From Herbaspirillum sp. (GTDB taxonomy: Bacteria > Pseudomonadota > Gammaproteobacteria > Burkholderiales > Burkholderiaceae_D), in the NCBI GenBank assembly GCA_028292625.1, contig JAQGLY010000007.1, positions 35,568-99,567 on the forward strand: a stretch of DNA of 64,000 nucleotides, written 5' to 3'. This document shows positions 39,068 through 48,320 of this stretch, piece by piece; position 1 is the stretch's first letter; every line of letters starts with the position of its first letter. The notes under the pieces are model-generated. The model was not told the DNA's origin and ran no database searches. It saw only the letters and a program-made list of their open reading frames with translations. Both the position numbers and the translations under genes were made by a program.

Positions 39068-39229
39068 GTCCAAATTATTGTTATTCTAATATCATTCGTT
39101 TCGAGTAAAAATCATAAGGTTATTCGGTGAGCGAATATGGTGCATCGCAGAATGACGGCTGCAAAGTTGTGGTGCAGAATAGCGTCCAAGCAGTCAAAAA
39201 TCCTATCTCACTGAGGATAGAGGAGACAG

Positions 39230-39262
39230 AAAGCCCGCAACGCATAGCGTTCGCGGGCTTTT
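39230..39262. terminator. Strong hairpin terminator 3' of the GntR gene
   Basis: AAAGCCCGCAACGC pairs with GCGTTCGCGGGCTTT (one bulge) around an ATA loop. T4 follows on the plus strand. It lies 35 bases downstream of the minus-strand GntR stop and probably ends that nine-gene transcript. It could also end a plus-strand RNA from 39068-39229, a stretch with no gene and a small hairpin CTATC/GATAG near 39203. Confidence 0.7.
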
Positions 39263-39296
39263 AACTTTGGGCCGGCGCATGCGCATCCGCCGCCGC

Positions 39297-39998
39297 TCAG
39301 GAAAAGATCGCGCGCCAGTCAATCGCCTTCTCGGAGCGCACGTCGAAGTTCAGCGCATGTTCGATGTGATTCAAATGCTCCAGCATGCATTGCGCGGCAT
39401 AGGCGCCGTCGCGGCGCTCGATGGCGTCAATCAGGTCGGCATGTTCATGGCAGGGACAGGCCGGGGTATTCGGCGAATCGTACAGTGCAATCACCAGACA
39501 GGTTTGCGCGCACATTTCGCGCATGATGCGCAGCAGCGTCTCGTTGCCCAGCACCTGGGCCAGCAACAGGTGGAATTCGCCGGACAGGCGAATGATGGAC
39601 GGCCGGTCGCCGGCTTCCCGCGCCATTGCCTCGTGCGCTACGTGCTTGCGCAGGCGGCTGATGTCCTTGGCCGTCGCGCTCTGGGCCAACAGTTTTGCCA
39701 CTTCCGGTTCGATCAGGCGACGCACCACGAAGACTTCGCGCGCTTCGTCGACGGTCGGACTGGCGATGAAGGCGCCGCGATTGGGCACCAGCGTCACCAA
39801 CCGTTCGTGAGCCAACCGCGCCAGCACCGGCCGGATGACGGTGCGGCTCAGCCCGGCCACTTCGGCCAGCCGCTCCTCGATGAGCTGGGTGCCCGGCTTG
39901 AGTCGATGTTCGAAAATGGCTTGCTGTAATTTTGCATAGACTTCTTCGCTGGGCGTCGTGGGTTTTCCGGTATCGCGTTGGGTGGCCGATTGCTTCAT
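39297..39998 (-). CDS. GntR-family regulator, FadR/FCD subfamily
   Basis: This 233-residue repressor-type protein has an N-terminal winged helix (about 15-80; YAKLQQAIFEHRLKPGTQLIEERLAEVAGLSRTVIRPVLARL). It also has an all-helical FCD effector domain (about 90-220) that usually binds a carboxylate with a metal (EFHLLLAQVLGNETL, HADLIDAIERRD). It is the last gene of a minus-strand operon, and its start overlaps the preceding amidohydrolase stop by 4 bases. It probably senses a substrate or product of the operon. The inverted repeat at 48123-48147 is a good operator candidate. Confidence 0.93.
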   Translation of the reverse strand: MKQSATQRDTGKPTTPSEEVYAKLQQAIFEHRLKPGTQLIEERLAEVAGLSRTVIRPVLARLAHERLVTLVPNRGAFIASPTVDEAREVFVVRRLIEPEVAKLLAQSATAKDISRLRKHVAHEAMAREAGDRPSIIRLSGEFHLLLAQVLGNETLLRIMREMCAQTCLVIALYDSPNTPACPCHEHADLIDAIERRDGAYAAQCMLEHLNHIEHALNFDVRSEKAIDWRAIFS

Positions 39999-41377
39999 GC
40001 GGCCCTCGCGCGTTCCCAGAGCGCGAGCGAGGCGCGCTGCGCATCGGCCATGATCCGGTCCACATCGGCCAGCAGCGGCCGGCTCTGCTCGACCACCTGC
40101 ACGCCATTGACCCAGACGTGCTCGACATCCCGTCCTTGTCCGACGTGCACCAGATTGCCTAGCGGGTCGACGCAGGGCACCAGATGCGGACGCCGGAAGT
40201 CGAACACCACGAGGTCGGCCCGCTTGCCTGTCTCCAGCGATCCGATCTCGTCGGCCATGCCCATGGCGCGCGCACCGTCGATGGTCGCCATGCGCAGCAC
40301 ATCCTCAGGCTGCCAGAAATCATCCACTTTTCCCTCCTGAATGCGGCCGATTGTCAACGCCCAGCGCATCACTTCGACCATATCGGCATGCATATTGTCG
40401 GTCCCCAACGCTATGCGGGCGCCGGCGCGCCGCAGCCGGGAGGTCGGGGCGATGGTGCCGCCGGTGGCATTGCCTTTCGGGATATGGGCCACATGAATGC
40501 CGGCGCGGCCGCAACGCGCGATGTCATCGTCGTCCATGTGGATGCAATGCGCCGCCAGCAAACGGTCGTTGAGCAGGCCGACCTCTTCCAGCAACTGCGG
40601 CGGGGTCATGCCGGAGCGGCGCTTGACCTGCGCGACTTCCTTGCTGCTTTGCGACAGATGGGTGTTGACCCGCAGCCGCAGTTGCGCCGACGCATCCGCG
40701 ATCTGGCGCAGCAGATCGTCGGAGCAGGTATCCGGCGCGTGCGCCGAAAACTGCACGCCGGCGCGGCCGTCGAGTTTGCCATGCCAACGCTCGGCAAGCG
40801 CGATCGCCTCATCCAGCGTCCGTCTGCCGATGGCGGCGTGATATTCCCAGCGGCCGTCGCCGATCAGCGAAAAGTCGGCGTCATGAATCCGGCCGCAGGC
40901 AAATACCCGCATGCCCAGATCGGCCATCGCCGGCAGCGTCAGATCGGTATGCACATAGGTATCGTTGATCAGCGTCGATCCGAACAGCAGCGCTTCGACC
41001 GCACCGAGGCGGGACAGCGCCACTGCCTCGTCCGGCGTGACATCGTGACCGTGCGGGATGCCCGGCGTATAGGCCGGCGCAAAGCCGAGATCCTCGGCCA
41101 CGCCGCGCACCATGCTCAGAATGGTATGGGTATGCACATTGACAAGCCCGGGCGTGGCGACCCGGCCCGGCAGCGCCAGCCGCCGCTGCGCCGTGGCGTC
41201 GACCGGCAGCGACGCCTCGGGGCCTATCCAGGCCAGCCGGTCGCCGGTGATGCCGATGGCGCCATTCCGGATGACCGTCATCGCCGCATCGACCGTCATA
41301 ATGGTCAAGTCGGTCAGCAGCAGGTCAAACGAGAACGGGTGTGAAGGTGTGGAAGGGGTATTGACCATGGTGATCAT
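39995..41377 (-). CDS. Metal-dependent amidohydrolase 1 (cytosine deaminase/chlorohydrolase-like)
   Basis: The 460-residue protein belongs to the ATZ/TRZ/SsnA/MtaD-type deaminases, which hydrolytically remove amino or other groups from nitrogenous heterocycles. Metal ligands are visible: H82 and H84 (VNVHTHTIL), H240 (VNTHLSQS) and D327 (LGTDNMH), with H277/H280 nearby (AAHCIHM). At the usual HxxE position the Glu is Gln (HLSQ), which may change the chemistry. Start overlap with the ATPase gene (ATGA) and stop overlap with GntR show operon membership; an ATG at 41368 is an alternative start. The substrate is unknown; the transporter next door is of the polar amino acid type. Confidence 0.9.
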   Translation of the reverse strand: MITMVNTPSTPSHPFSFDLLLTDLTIMTVDAAMTVIRNGAIGITGDRLAWIGPEASLPVDATAQRRLALPGRVATPGLVNVHTHTILSMVRGVAEDLGFAPAYTPGIPHGHDVTPDEAVALSRLGAVEALLFGSTLINDTYVHTDLTLPAMADLGMRVFACGRIHDADFSLIGDGRWEYHAAIGRRTLDEAIALAERWHGKLDGRAGVQFSAHAPDTCSDDLLRQIADASAQLRLRVNTHLSQSSKEVAQVKRRSGMTPPQLLEEVGLLNDRLLAAHCIHMDDDDIARCGRAGIHVAHIPKGNATGGTIAPTSRLRRAGARIALGTDNMHADMVEVMRWALTIGRIQEGKVDDFWQPEDVLRMATIDGARAMGMADEIGSLETGKRADLVVFDFRRPHLVPCVDPLGNLVHVGQGRDVEHVWVNGVQVVEQSRPLLADVDRIMADAQRASLALWERARAA

Positions 41378-42129
41378 TCCTGCAAATGCGCCAGAAAACG
41401 ACGGGTGCGCTCGTTGGTCGATGTATCGAAAATCTGTTCGGGCGTGCCTTCCTCGATCACTGCGCCATTGTCCATGAACACCACGCGATTGGCGGCCGAG
41501 CGGGCAAAGCGCATCTCATGGGTGACCGCCACCATCGTCAATCCGGTCTGCGCCAGCTCGCGCATGACGTCGACCACCTCCGTGACCAGTTCCGGATCGA
41601 GCGCGGAAGTCGGCTCGTCGAACAGAATCAGGTCCGGCTGCATCGCCAGCGTGCGGGCGATCGCCACCCGCTGCTGCTGGCCGCCGGACAATTGGCTGGG
41701 CCGTTTGTCGACATGGCTGGCCAGATGCACGCGCGCCAGTTCGACGCGGGCGCGCTCGCGCGCTTCCTTGGGCGACAGACCGAGTACCCGCTGCGGGCCG
41801 ATGGCGACATTGTCCAGCGCCGACAGATGGGCGAACAGATTGAAACGCTGGAACACGAAACCGATGCGGCTGCGCTGGCGCGCCAGGACCGCTTCCGGAA
41901 GTTCGCGTCCGGAGGCGTCGCGGCCGATCGATTCGCCGCGCAGCAGAATGGTGCCCGCCTCTGGCGTCTCCAGCCAGTTCAGGCAGCGCAACAGCGTGGT
42001 CTTACCGGAGCCGGAAGGGCCGATAATGACGGTGGTTTCGCCCTCGTTGACCGAGAACGATACGCCGTGCAGGATGGTGCGTTGATGGAAGCTTTTGGTC
42101 AGGCCGGTGGCCTGTAATACGATGGTCAT
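41374..42129 (-). CDS. Polar amino-acid-type ABC transporter, ATP-binding protein
   Basis: The 251-residue ATPase energises import through the adjacent permease. Walker A is [17 protein letters not shown], the signature motif is [16 protein letters not shown], Walker B is [13 protein letters not shown], and the switch is TVAVTHE-like (MVAVTHEM). Sequence type is GlnQ/HisP. I use the ATG at 42129, preceded by AAGGA; the frame extends to 42219 without support. Confidence 0.94.
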   Translation of the reverse strand: MTIVLQATGLTKSFHQRTILHGVSFSVNEGETTVIIGPSGSGKTTLLRCLNWLETPEAGTILLRGESIGRDASGRELPEAVLARQRSRIGFVFQRFNLFAHLSALDNVAIGPQRVLGLSPKEARERARVELARVHLASHVDKRPSQLSGGQQQRVAIARTLAMQPDLILFDEPTSALDPELVTEVVDVMRELAQTGLTMVAVTHEMRFARSAANRVVFMDNGAVIEEGTPEQIFDTSTNERTRRFLAHLQE

Positions 42130-42139
42130 CAGGAGTCCT

Positions 42140-42793
42140 TTACCACACCGGTAACTTGCGCTCCAGCCAGCGCGACAGCGAGGCCAGAATCGATACAGTG
42201 ACGTAGTAATACAATGCAATCAGCATGAAAATTTCGAACGGCGCGAAATGCACGGCGATGATGGCCTGGCCGGCGCGGGTCAGTTCGTACACTGAAATCA
42301 CCGACAGCAGCGCCGAGCCCTTGAACAGCATGATCAGCTCGTTGGTGGCAGGCGGCACCACCGCGCGCAGCGATTGCGGCAGCAGCACGTAGAACAGGAT
42401 TTGACGATGCCGCATGCCGATCGATGTGGCCGCCTCGGTCTGACCTTTCTCGACCGAGCCGATGCCGGCCCGTACGATCTCGGCGATGAAGCCGGCCGCA
42501 TTCAGCGACAATGCGATCACGCCGGCCCAAAACTCCGGCAGATTGATGCCGGCGATCGGCAGCACGAAATACACCAGGAAAATCTGAATCAGCAGCGGCG
42601 TACCGCGGATGAAATCGACATACGCCCGCACCGCCCAACGCGCCGGCGCGAATTTCGACAGCGAGGTCAGGCCGAGCAGCACGCCGAGGGCGGTGCCGAT
42701 CACCATCGCCAGCGAACAGATCTTGATGCTGGTCCACAGGCCGACTCCAAGCAGCGGAATCGACTTCAGCACTAAATTCCAATCGAAAACCAT
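42140..42793 (-). CDS. Polar amino-acid-type ABC transporter, permease
   Basis: This 217-residue inner-membrane protein has about five hydrophobic segments and the permease EAA loop ([37 protein letters not shown]). The family is HisM/GlnP. I use the ATG at 42793 ([20 protein letters not shown]), which lies one base after the binding-protein stop. A single permease gene suggests a homodimeric channel. Confidence 0.93.
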   Translation of the reverse strand: MVFDWNLVLKSIPLLGVGLWTSIKICSLAMVIGTALGVLLGLTSLSKFAPARWAVRAYVDFIRGTPLLIQIFLVYFVLPIAGINLPEFWAGVIALSLNAAGFIAEIVRAGIGSVEKGQTEAATSIGMRHRQILFYVLLPQSLRAVVPPATNELIMLFKGSALLSVISVYELTRAGQAIIAVHFAPFEIFMLIALYYYVTVSILASLSRWLERKLPVW

Positions 42794-42794
42794 A

Positions 42795-43643
42795 TTACGA
42801 CAGCGCCGGAATTTTATCGGACAGCGACATGCGCAAGCCGAACCATTTTTCCTGCAACTTGTACAGGGATCCATCGGCTTTCATATGCTGCAGCTGGCCA
42901 TTGAGGAAAGCGATGATCTCGCTATCTTCCTTGCGCGCGGCGATGCCGGCCCAATTGTCGGCGCCCATGTTCTTGACGAGCGCGTATTTGCCGGGCGCAT
43001 CTTTGAGCACCATGGCGAGCGTCGGCAAGGTATTGAGCACGCCGTCGACCCGGTTTTGCGCCAGGGCCATATAAGCGGCGGGGTGATCGTCGAAGGTGCG
43101 CACTTCCTTGAAGCCGCTGCCGCCGGCTGCCTTCAGCGACGCATCTATTTTTTCTTCCAGGATCTGGCCGGGCGAACCCAGCTTGACTCCCAGCAGACGG
43201 CCGTTCAGATCGGACGCGGTCTTGATCTTGTCCTTGTCGGCGGCGCGCACCAGCAGCGCCTGCGATGCCTCGGCATAGGGAATGGTGAAGCCCACACGTT
43301 CCAGGCGCTCCTTGGTATAGCTCATCGAACTCATGACGATATCGAACTTCTTGGCATACAGCGACGGGATGACGCCGGCCCAGGCGGTGTCGATGAAGTT
43401 GGCTTTCACGCCGAGCGCCTTGCAAAAAGCTTCAGCCAACTCGACATCGTAGCCGACGATTTTGCCGCTGTCGTCGCGGTAGGTGAACGGCACGTAAGAG
43501 GCTTCGCAGCCAATCTTCAGTTCGCCGCTGGCCTTGATCTCGGCCAGTGTCTGGCCGGCGGCAAACGACAGGCGCGGCATCACGGCGGCTGCCATGGCGG
43601 CGGAACTCAGGGAAAGAAAACGGCGGCGGGATAAGTGCGACAT
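42795..43643 (-). CDS. Polar amino-acid-type ABC transporter, periplasmic binding protein
   Basis: The 282-residue protein has a twin-arginine-like signal (MSHLSRRRFLSLSSAAMAAAVMPRLSFAAGQ, cleavage after about residue 29). The bacterial SBP type 3 fold follows (ELKIGCEASYVPFTYRDDSGKIVGYDVELAEAFCKALG). It captures the substrate for the adjacent permease and ATPase. AAAGG precedes the ATG. It lies between the two amidohydrolase genes, which suggests that the enzymes act on what this system imports. Confidence 0.94.
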   Translation of the reverse strand: MSHLSRRRFLSLSSAAMAAAVMPRLSFAAGQTLAEIKASGELKIGCEASYVPFTYRDDSGKIVGYDVELAEAFCKALGVKANFIDTAWAGVIPSLYAKKFDIVMSSMSYTKERLERVGFTIPYAEASQALLVRAADKDKIKTASDLNGRLLGVKLGSPGQILEEKIDASLKAAGGSGFKEVRTFDDHPAAYMALAQNRVDGVLNTLPTLAMVLKDAPGKYALVKNMGADNWAGIAARKEDSEIIAFLNGQLQHMKADGSLYKLQEKWFGLRMSLSDKIPALS

Positions 43644-43676
43644 GATGAACCTTTCGTAAATGAACGGCGGTGAGTG

Positions 43677-45206
43677 TTAAATAGATCCGGCTGCGGCATC
43701 GCCGAGCCGGGCGGCATAGGTATCGGGCGCGATCGCGACCGCCAGGGCGCGGCGGTAGACCGCATCCATCGCTTCGAGCACCGGCGCCACCGATGCTTCG
43801 GCCTCGGCATAGCGGTCGGACAGCAGGTGGAATTCCGATGCGATTTCTTCCAGCAATGCCGCCTCGTCGATGCGTGTCATGCGGCCGCGATCGATCACGA
43901 TATCGCCGGCCACCATCGAAAAATCGAGGCCGGCGCCGCGCTCGGCATAGACCAGCTGGCGCACGGGATTGTTGAGCGGGGTAAAGGTGACAGTATCGAG
44001 TCGGTAGCCGACCAGATCGGCCCGCGCGCCGATCCGGATGGCGCCCAGCGATTCGCCGAATCCGAGCGCGCGGCCGCCGGCCAGCGTGCCGGCGGACAGC
44101 GCCTCATGCGCCGACAGCCAGCGCCGGTAATCGTCCCCGCGCAATTTGGAGACCGCCGCCGCGCTGCCCAATACATTGAGCATATTGACGGTGACGGTGG
44201 AACAGGAACCGTCCGATCCGAGACTCACATTCACGCCCGCATCCAGCAGTTCCCGCACCGGCTGCACACCGGAACCGAGCGTCAGATTGCTCCACGGATT
44301 GTGCTGGGCGGTCGCGCCGCTGCGCGCCAGCGCCTCGATCTCGCGCGGATTGAGCCAGACCGCATGGATCAGGCTGGTAGCCGGCTTCAGAAAGCCGATG
44401 CGGTCCAGGTACTCGACCATAGGCGCGCCGTAAAAATGTTGTCCGGTCACCACCTGCAAGCGGGTTTCCTGCACATGGGTGATGACCGGCAGCGCCAGCT
44501 CGTCAGCCAATGCCCGCACCTGCAATAAAAAGGCCTCGGTGCAGCGTTGCGGCGCCGAAGCCGACACCAGCACGCCGACGCGGCGCTGCTGCGGATGACG
44601 CTCCCGCACCAGCTCGCGCATCAAGGCCATGTATTCATCGGCGGCCGGCCGGCTGGCCGCACGCATTTCCGCGACCAGCGCCGGCGGCGCCAGTTCGTCG
44701 ATAAACGGGAAGTTGTCGATGATCGGCCTATCCATCATCGCAAACCCCATCAGTGCGCGGATCCCGACATCGTCATAGGCTTGCAGCGCCGCGTCGATGT
44801 TGTCGCGATTGATCGCCGCGCCGAGCGCAAAATCGTCGACCAGGGTGGTGCAGCCGGTGCGCAGGGATTCGATCGCCCCGATCATCGTGCGCAGGTAAAT
44901 CTGGCGCGGCGTCAGATTCACCGGAATGCGGGTGCGCACCATGTGCATCCACAATTCCAGCGGCAGGTTTTCGGTGCGGCCGCGCTGGAAGTGCTCATGC
45001 GAATGCTGATGGCCGTTGACCAGCCCCGGCGTCAGCAGGCGGTTTGGCATTTCAACTATCCGGTCGGCGTTGCCTATCGTGCCGGCCGGCTCGATGGCCG
45101 CGATGCGGTCGCCTTCGATCAATACGTCGAGAGGGCGTCCGTCGAAGGCGAGATCGTCGCCCAACAGGGCGCTGGCGCCGCGCAGCAGTATCCGTTTTGC
45201 GTTCAT
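43677..45206 (-). CDS. Metal-dependent amidohydrolase 2 (cytosine deaminase/chlorohydrolase-like)
   Basis: This second amidohydrolase of the operon has 509 residues and is only distantly related to amidohydrolase 1. Metal-site motifs are H66-Q-H68 (VNGHQHSHEH), HVQE (ITHVQETRLQV, with the general acid/base Glu retained), HAVWL and the Asp in SLGSDGSCS. The C-terminal 60 residues extend beyond the usual composite domain. No signal peptide is visible, so it is cytoplasmic. The gaps are 33 bases to the binding-protein gene and 16 bases from the PotC-type gene. The reaction is unknown. Confidence 0.9.
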   Translation of the reverse strand: MNAKRILLRGASALLGDDLAFDGRPLDVLIEGDRIAAIEPAGTIGNADRIVEMPNRLLTPGLVNGHQHSHEHFQRGRTENLPLELWMHMVRTRIPVNLTPRQIYLRTMIGAIESLRTGCTTLVDDFALGAAINRDNIDAALQAYDDVGIRALMGFAMMDRPIIDNFPFIDELAPPALVAEMRAASRPAADEYMALMRELVRERHPQQRRVGVLVSASAPQRCTEAFLLQVRALADELALPVITHVQETRLQVVTGQHFYGAPMVEYLDRIGFLKPATSLIHAVWLNPREIEALARSGATAQHNPWSNLTLGSGVQPVRELLDAGVNVSLGSDGSCSTVTVNMLNVLGSAAAVSKLRGDDYRRWLSAHEALSAGTLAGGRALGFGESLGAIRIGARADLVGYRLDTVTFTPLNNPVRQLVYAERGAGLDFSMVAGDIVIDRGRMTRIDEAALLEEIASEFHLLSDRYAEAEASVAPVLEAMDAVYRRALAVAIAPDTYAARLGDAAAGSI

Positions 45207-45222
45207 ATTCCGTGCTCTCTAT

Positions 45223-46086
45223 CTAACGCAGATGGCGGGAGATGCCCGCTACCCGCTCCATCACAATCATCAACACCAGCGTCACCGCAATCAGCGCACC
45301 CGATACCGCGGCCGCCCGCACATCCAGATTCGTTTCGATGATTTGCCACATGCGGATCGGCAGCAATTCGCTGCGGGCATCCGACAAAAACAGCGACACC
45401 GCGACGTTATCGAACGAATACATGAAAGCGATGAAAGCGCCTGCCGCCACGCCGGGGAAAATCAGCGGCAGCGTCACGCTGCGGAACACATAGACCGGCT
45501 TGGCGCCGAGGCTGCCTGCGCTTTCCAGCAGGCTGGGATTGAGCTGCACCAGGCTGGCGGAGGTAGTGCGGAACACATACGGCGCGGTGACCACAATGTG
45601 GCCGGCCACCAGCGTGCCGAATGACAAACCCATGCCGGCCAGATTGAACAGCATCAGCAGCGCCAGACCGATGGCCAGCGCCGGCAGCATCAACGGCGAC
45701 AGGAAGGCTGATTCAATCAGGCGCGCCCATGACTCGCGGCGACGCGCCACCGCCAGTGCTGCCGCTATTGCCATCACCGTCGAGACGCAAGTGGCGATCG
45801 CCGCCACTTCCACCGATAGCAGGAAGGCTTGCAGGATTTCCGGCGAGTCCGTCCACAGGGCCTGGTACCAGCGCAATGAATAGCCGGGCGGCGGGAATTT
45901 CAGGGAAAACCCACTGGTGAAGGAGGTGATCACGACGATCACCGTCGGCGCCAGCAGCAGCACGACGGCAAGTACGCTGAGCAGGCCGAAGATGAATCCA
46001 AACGATCGGCGCTCCAGCACATGGCCCAGCGATGCGGAGACCAGCCGCGGTTTGGCCGATGGAGTGACAAGTTCAGCCACGGGCAT
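45223..46086 (-). CDS. PotC-type ABC transporter permease
   Basis: This 287-residue inner-membrane permease of the spermidine/putrescine class has six hydrophobic segments (for example FIFGLLSVLAVVLLLAPTVIVVITSF). The EAA loop is SLLESAGSLGAKPVYVFRSVTLPLIFPGV. I use the ATG at 46086, overlapping the PotB-type stop by 14 bases; a TTG at 46107 is an alternative. It pairs with the next permease. Confidence 0.92.
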   Translation of the reverse strand: MPVAELVTPSAKPRLVSASLGHVLERRSFGFIFGLLSVLAVVLLLAPTVIVVITSFTSGFSLKFPPPGYSLRWYQALWTDSPEILQAFLLSVEVAAIATCVSTVMAIAAALAVARRRESWARLIESAFLSPLMLPALAIGLALLMLFNLAGMGLSFGTLVAGHIVVTAPYVFRTTSASLVQLNPSLLESAGSLGAKPVYVFRSVTLPLIFPGVAAGAFIAFMYSFDNVAVSLFLSDARSELLPIRMWQIIETNLDVRAAAVSGALIAVTLVLMIVMERVAGISRHLR

Positions 46087-46915
46087 ATCCTTTGCTGCGT
46101 TGTCCAAGCAGATTAATCGTTGTCACCACCAGCAGCACCGCCGCCAGCAGCAGTACGGCCACCGCGGCGGCGAACGGATAGTTGTTGGCTTCGATTGCCT
46201 GTTGGTAAATATAAAAGGGCATGAAGATATTGCGGCCGCCGCCGACCAATGTCTGCGTAACGAAGGCGCTGACGCTGGACGCGAACACCAGCAGGCAGCC
46301 GGCCAGCAATCCCGGCATCGAGAGTGGAAGCGTCACCCGGAAAAAGGTGCGCCAGCGGCCGGCGCCGAGCGCCAGCGATGCCTGCCGCAGATTGGGATCG
46401 ATATTCGATAACGCGGTGATCAGCGGCAGCATCATCAGCGGCAACTCGATCTGGGCCAGCGCCACGCTGACCCCGCCCGGGGTATACAACAGCGTCAGCG
46501 GCATGTCGATCAGACCCCATTGCAGCAGCAGGTTGTTGACGATGCCCTGGCGGCCGAGAATCACCACCCATGCGAAGGTGCGCACCACCGAACTGGTCAG
46601 CAGCGGCAACAGTATCAGCAGCATCAACGGCCCCTGGAAGCGGCGCGGCGCCAGGGTGTACAGATAGGCGAGCGGATAGCCGAACAACAGCGTCAACAGC
46701 ACCACTTTCACGCCCAGCAACAAAGTCGAACCGAGCACGGCGAGGTTGAAGCCGTCGGACAGAAATTTCGCATATTGTCCGAGGCCGAAGACGGTCATCG
46801 CGCTGTCGTCGTGCACGCTGACAAAGATCAGCAGCAGCAGCGGCAGGAAAACGAAAACGGCAAAAAACAGGGCCAGCGGCAGGGCCAGCGACAGCGGCGG
46901 GGATCGGCTCATCAT
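46073..46915 (-). CDS. PotB-type ABC transporter permease
   Basis: This 280-residue inner-membrane permease begins with a strong hydrophobic segment (LALPLALFFAVFVFLPLLLLIFVSV) and has the EAA loop NLRQASLALGAGRWRTFFRVTLPLSMPGLLAG. With the PotC-type protein it forms the channel of an importer for a polyamine-like or other organic cation substrate. Only 7 bases separate it from the ATPase gene. Confidence 0.92.
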   Translation of the reverse strand: MMSRSPPLSLALPLALFFAVFVFLPLLLLIFVSVHDDSAMTVFGLGQYAKFLSDGFNLAVLGSTLLLGVKVVLLTLLFGYPLAYLYTLAPRRFQGPLMLLILLPLLTSSVVRTFAWVVILGRQGIVNNLLLQWGLIDMPLTLLYTPGGVSVALAQIELPLMMLPLITALSNIDPNLRQASLALGAGRWRTFFRVTLPLSMPGLLAGCLLVFASSVSAFVTQTLVGGGRNIFMPFYIYQQAIEANNYPFAAAVAVLLLAAVLLVVTTINLLGQRSKGYARG

Positions 46916-46922
46916 GGCCTCC

Positions 46923-48014
46923 TCATTGCAGGAAGACGCCGGCCGGCGAACCGGGGCGCAGCGTGACGCCGACCTGCTGGCCGATGTCGAAGCGCGGCGT
47001 GTCGTGCGTGCGCGGCTGGGTGACCTTGATGGTGTTGCCGTCGGTCAGCTTGAGCTCATAGACCAGCGACGGCCCCATCGGCATGACCATCTGCACCCAG
47101 GCGTCCAGCGCCAACCCGGCCGCGGCGCCGATGGTCAGATGCTCGGGCCTGGCGGCGACCACCACCGCGCCTTCGCGGGAACATGGCGCCGCGTGTTGCA
47201 GCGCCAGCCGTCCGCCGTCCGCGCAATCCACAGAGAAACCGCCATTGCCGTCCTTCGACAGCCGGCCGGTCAGCAAATTGGCATTGCCGATAAAGGTAGC
47301 CACAAACAGGCTCTGCGGCCTGTCGTAGCTTGACTCCGGCGTATCGAATTGCTCGACCTTGCCGGCTTTCATGACCGCGATCCGGTCCGCCATCGACATC
47401 GCTTCTTCCTGATCGTGGGTCACCAGGATGGTGGTGATGCCGAGTTCGCGCTGGATGCGCTTGATTTCGAGCTGCATGTCCAGCCGCAGATTTTTGTCGA
47501 GCGCGGCAAACGGCTCATCCAGCAGCAGCACCCGCGGGCGCACCGCCAGCGTTCGGGCCAGCGCTACTCGCTGCTGCTGCCCGCCCGACAATTCGCGCGG
47601 AAAACGCAAGCGGTAGTCAGACATGCGCACCATCGCCAGCATCTCGGCAACGGCCGCCGCGCATTGATCCTTCGGCACGCCGCGGGCTCGCAAGCCGTAG
47701 CCGACGTTGGCTTCGACAGTCATGTGCGGAAACAAGGCGTAGTTCTGAAACACGATGCCGGCGCCGCGCTCATTTGGCGGCAGCCGATCCACCGCATCGC
47801 CGCCGATGCGCACGGTGCCGTCGCTCTGACGCAGCAGGCCGGCCACTATGCGCAGCAAGGTCGTCTTGCCGCAGCCGCTTGGCCCCAGCAAAGCGACCAG
47901 CTCGCCGGCGGCAATCGACAGGCTGATGGAGTCGACAACCACCGAATCCGCATAGCGATGCGAGATATTGTCTAGGTGAACTTCAGTGGCGGCCGAATGG
48001 GCAAGAGCGGACAT
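46923..48014 (-). CDS. PotA-type ABC transporter ATP-binding protein
   Basis: The 363-residue ATPase has Walker A LLGPSGCGKTTLLRIVAG, Q-loop VFQNYALFPHMTV, signature [16 protein letters not shown] and Walker B VLLLDEPFAALD, with the switch ILVTHDQEEAM. A C-terminal TOBE-type regulatory domain occupies about 280-360. The ATG at 48014 is preferred over the TTG at 48020. It is the first gene of the minus-strand operon, divergent from the binding-protein gene at 48321. Confidence 0.94.
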   Translation of the reverse strand: MSALAHSAATEVHLDNISHRYADSVVVDSISLSIAAGELVALLGPSGCGKTTLLRIVAGLLRQSDGTVRIGGDAVDRLPPNERGAGIVFQNYALFPHMTVEANVGYGLRARGVPKDQCAAAVAEMLAMVRMSDYRLRFPRELSGGQQQRVALARTLAVRPRVLLLDEPFAALDKNLRLDMQLEIKRIQRELGITTILVTHDQEEAMSMADRIAVMKAGKVEQFDTPESSYDRPQSLFVATFIGNANLLTGRLSKDGNGGFSVDCADGGRLALQHAAPCSREGAVVVAARPEHLTIGAAAGLALDAWVQMVMPMGPSLVYELKLTDGNTIKVTQPRTHDTPRFDIGQQVGVTLRPGSPAGVFLQ

Positions 48015-48122
48015 GGGCAAGGCTTTCGCAAGATGTTGGCGCAGTGCATTGCGCTTATTAACCTCCTAAAAGCAAATAGCGGGCCATCGCTGCTTGCGGC
48101 GATGCAATGCCGGTTTGGCTCT

Positions 48123-48147
48123 TTTATGTATTTAATTTCTACATAAA
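48123..48147. promoter_or_regulatory. Inverted repeat, candidate GntR operator
   Basis: TTTATGTA and TACATAAA form a perfect 8-bp inverted repeat over a 9-base AT-rich spacer, 108 bases upstream of the PotA-type start and about 110 bases upstream of the sigma-54 promoter on the other side. The gap 48015-48320 has no gene. Confidence 0.5.
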
Positions 48148-48257
48148 TTGTTCACAATCACTTTAACTTTTGCACTCAATTGGGGTGATCGGGTTGCCTT
48201 GGTGCATGAGGGTGCACTGAAGATGTGAACCGACCCGCGCGGCCTGCGGCTTGGGAG

Positions 48258-48273
48258 TGGCACGGCAATTGCT
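48258..48273 (+). promoter_or_regulatory. Consensus sigma-54 promoter
   Basis: TGGCACGGCAATTGCT matches the -24/-12 consensus TGGCACG-N4-TTGCW at every position. The predicted start is near 48284, 37 bases before the ATG at 48321. About 30-50 bases upstream, GGTGCA repeats (48211-48231, reading TGCACC twice on the minus strand) look like NtrC half-sites, though not in the standard inverted arrangement. Nitrogen control is a reasonable inference. Confidence 0.82.
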
Positions 48274-48320
48274 GCATGGAGTGCGCGCAGCACCCTAAAC
48301 TTTTATAAAAAGGATTGCCC

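Noticed and set aside
40184..41344. Long plus-strand frame opposite amidohydrolase 1
   Set aside because: Shadow of the minus-strand gene, which has clear metal-site motifs and operon overlaps.
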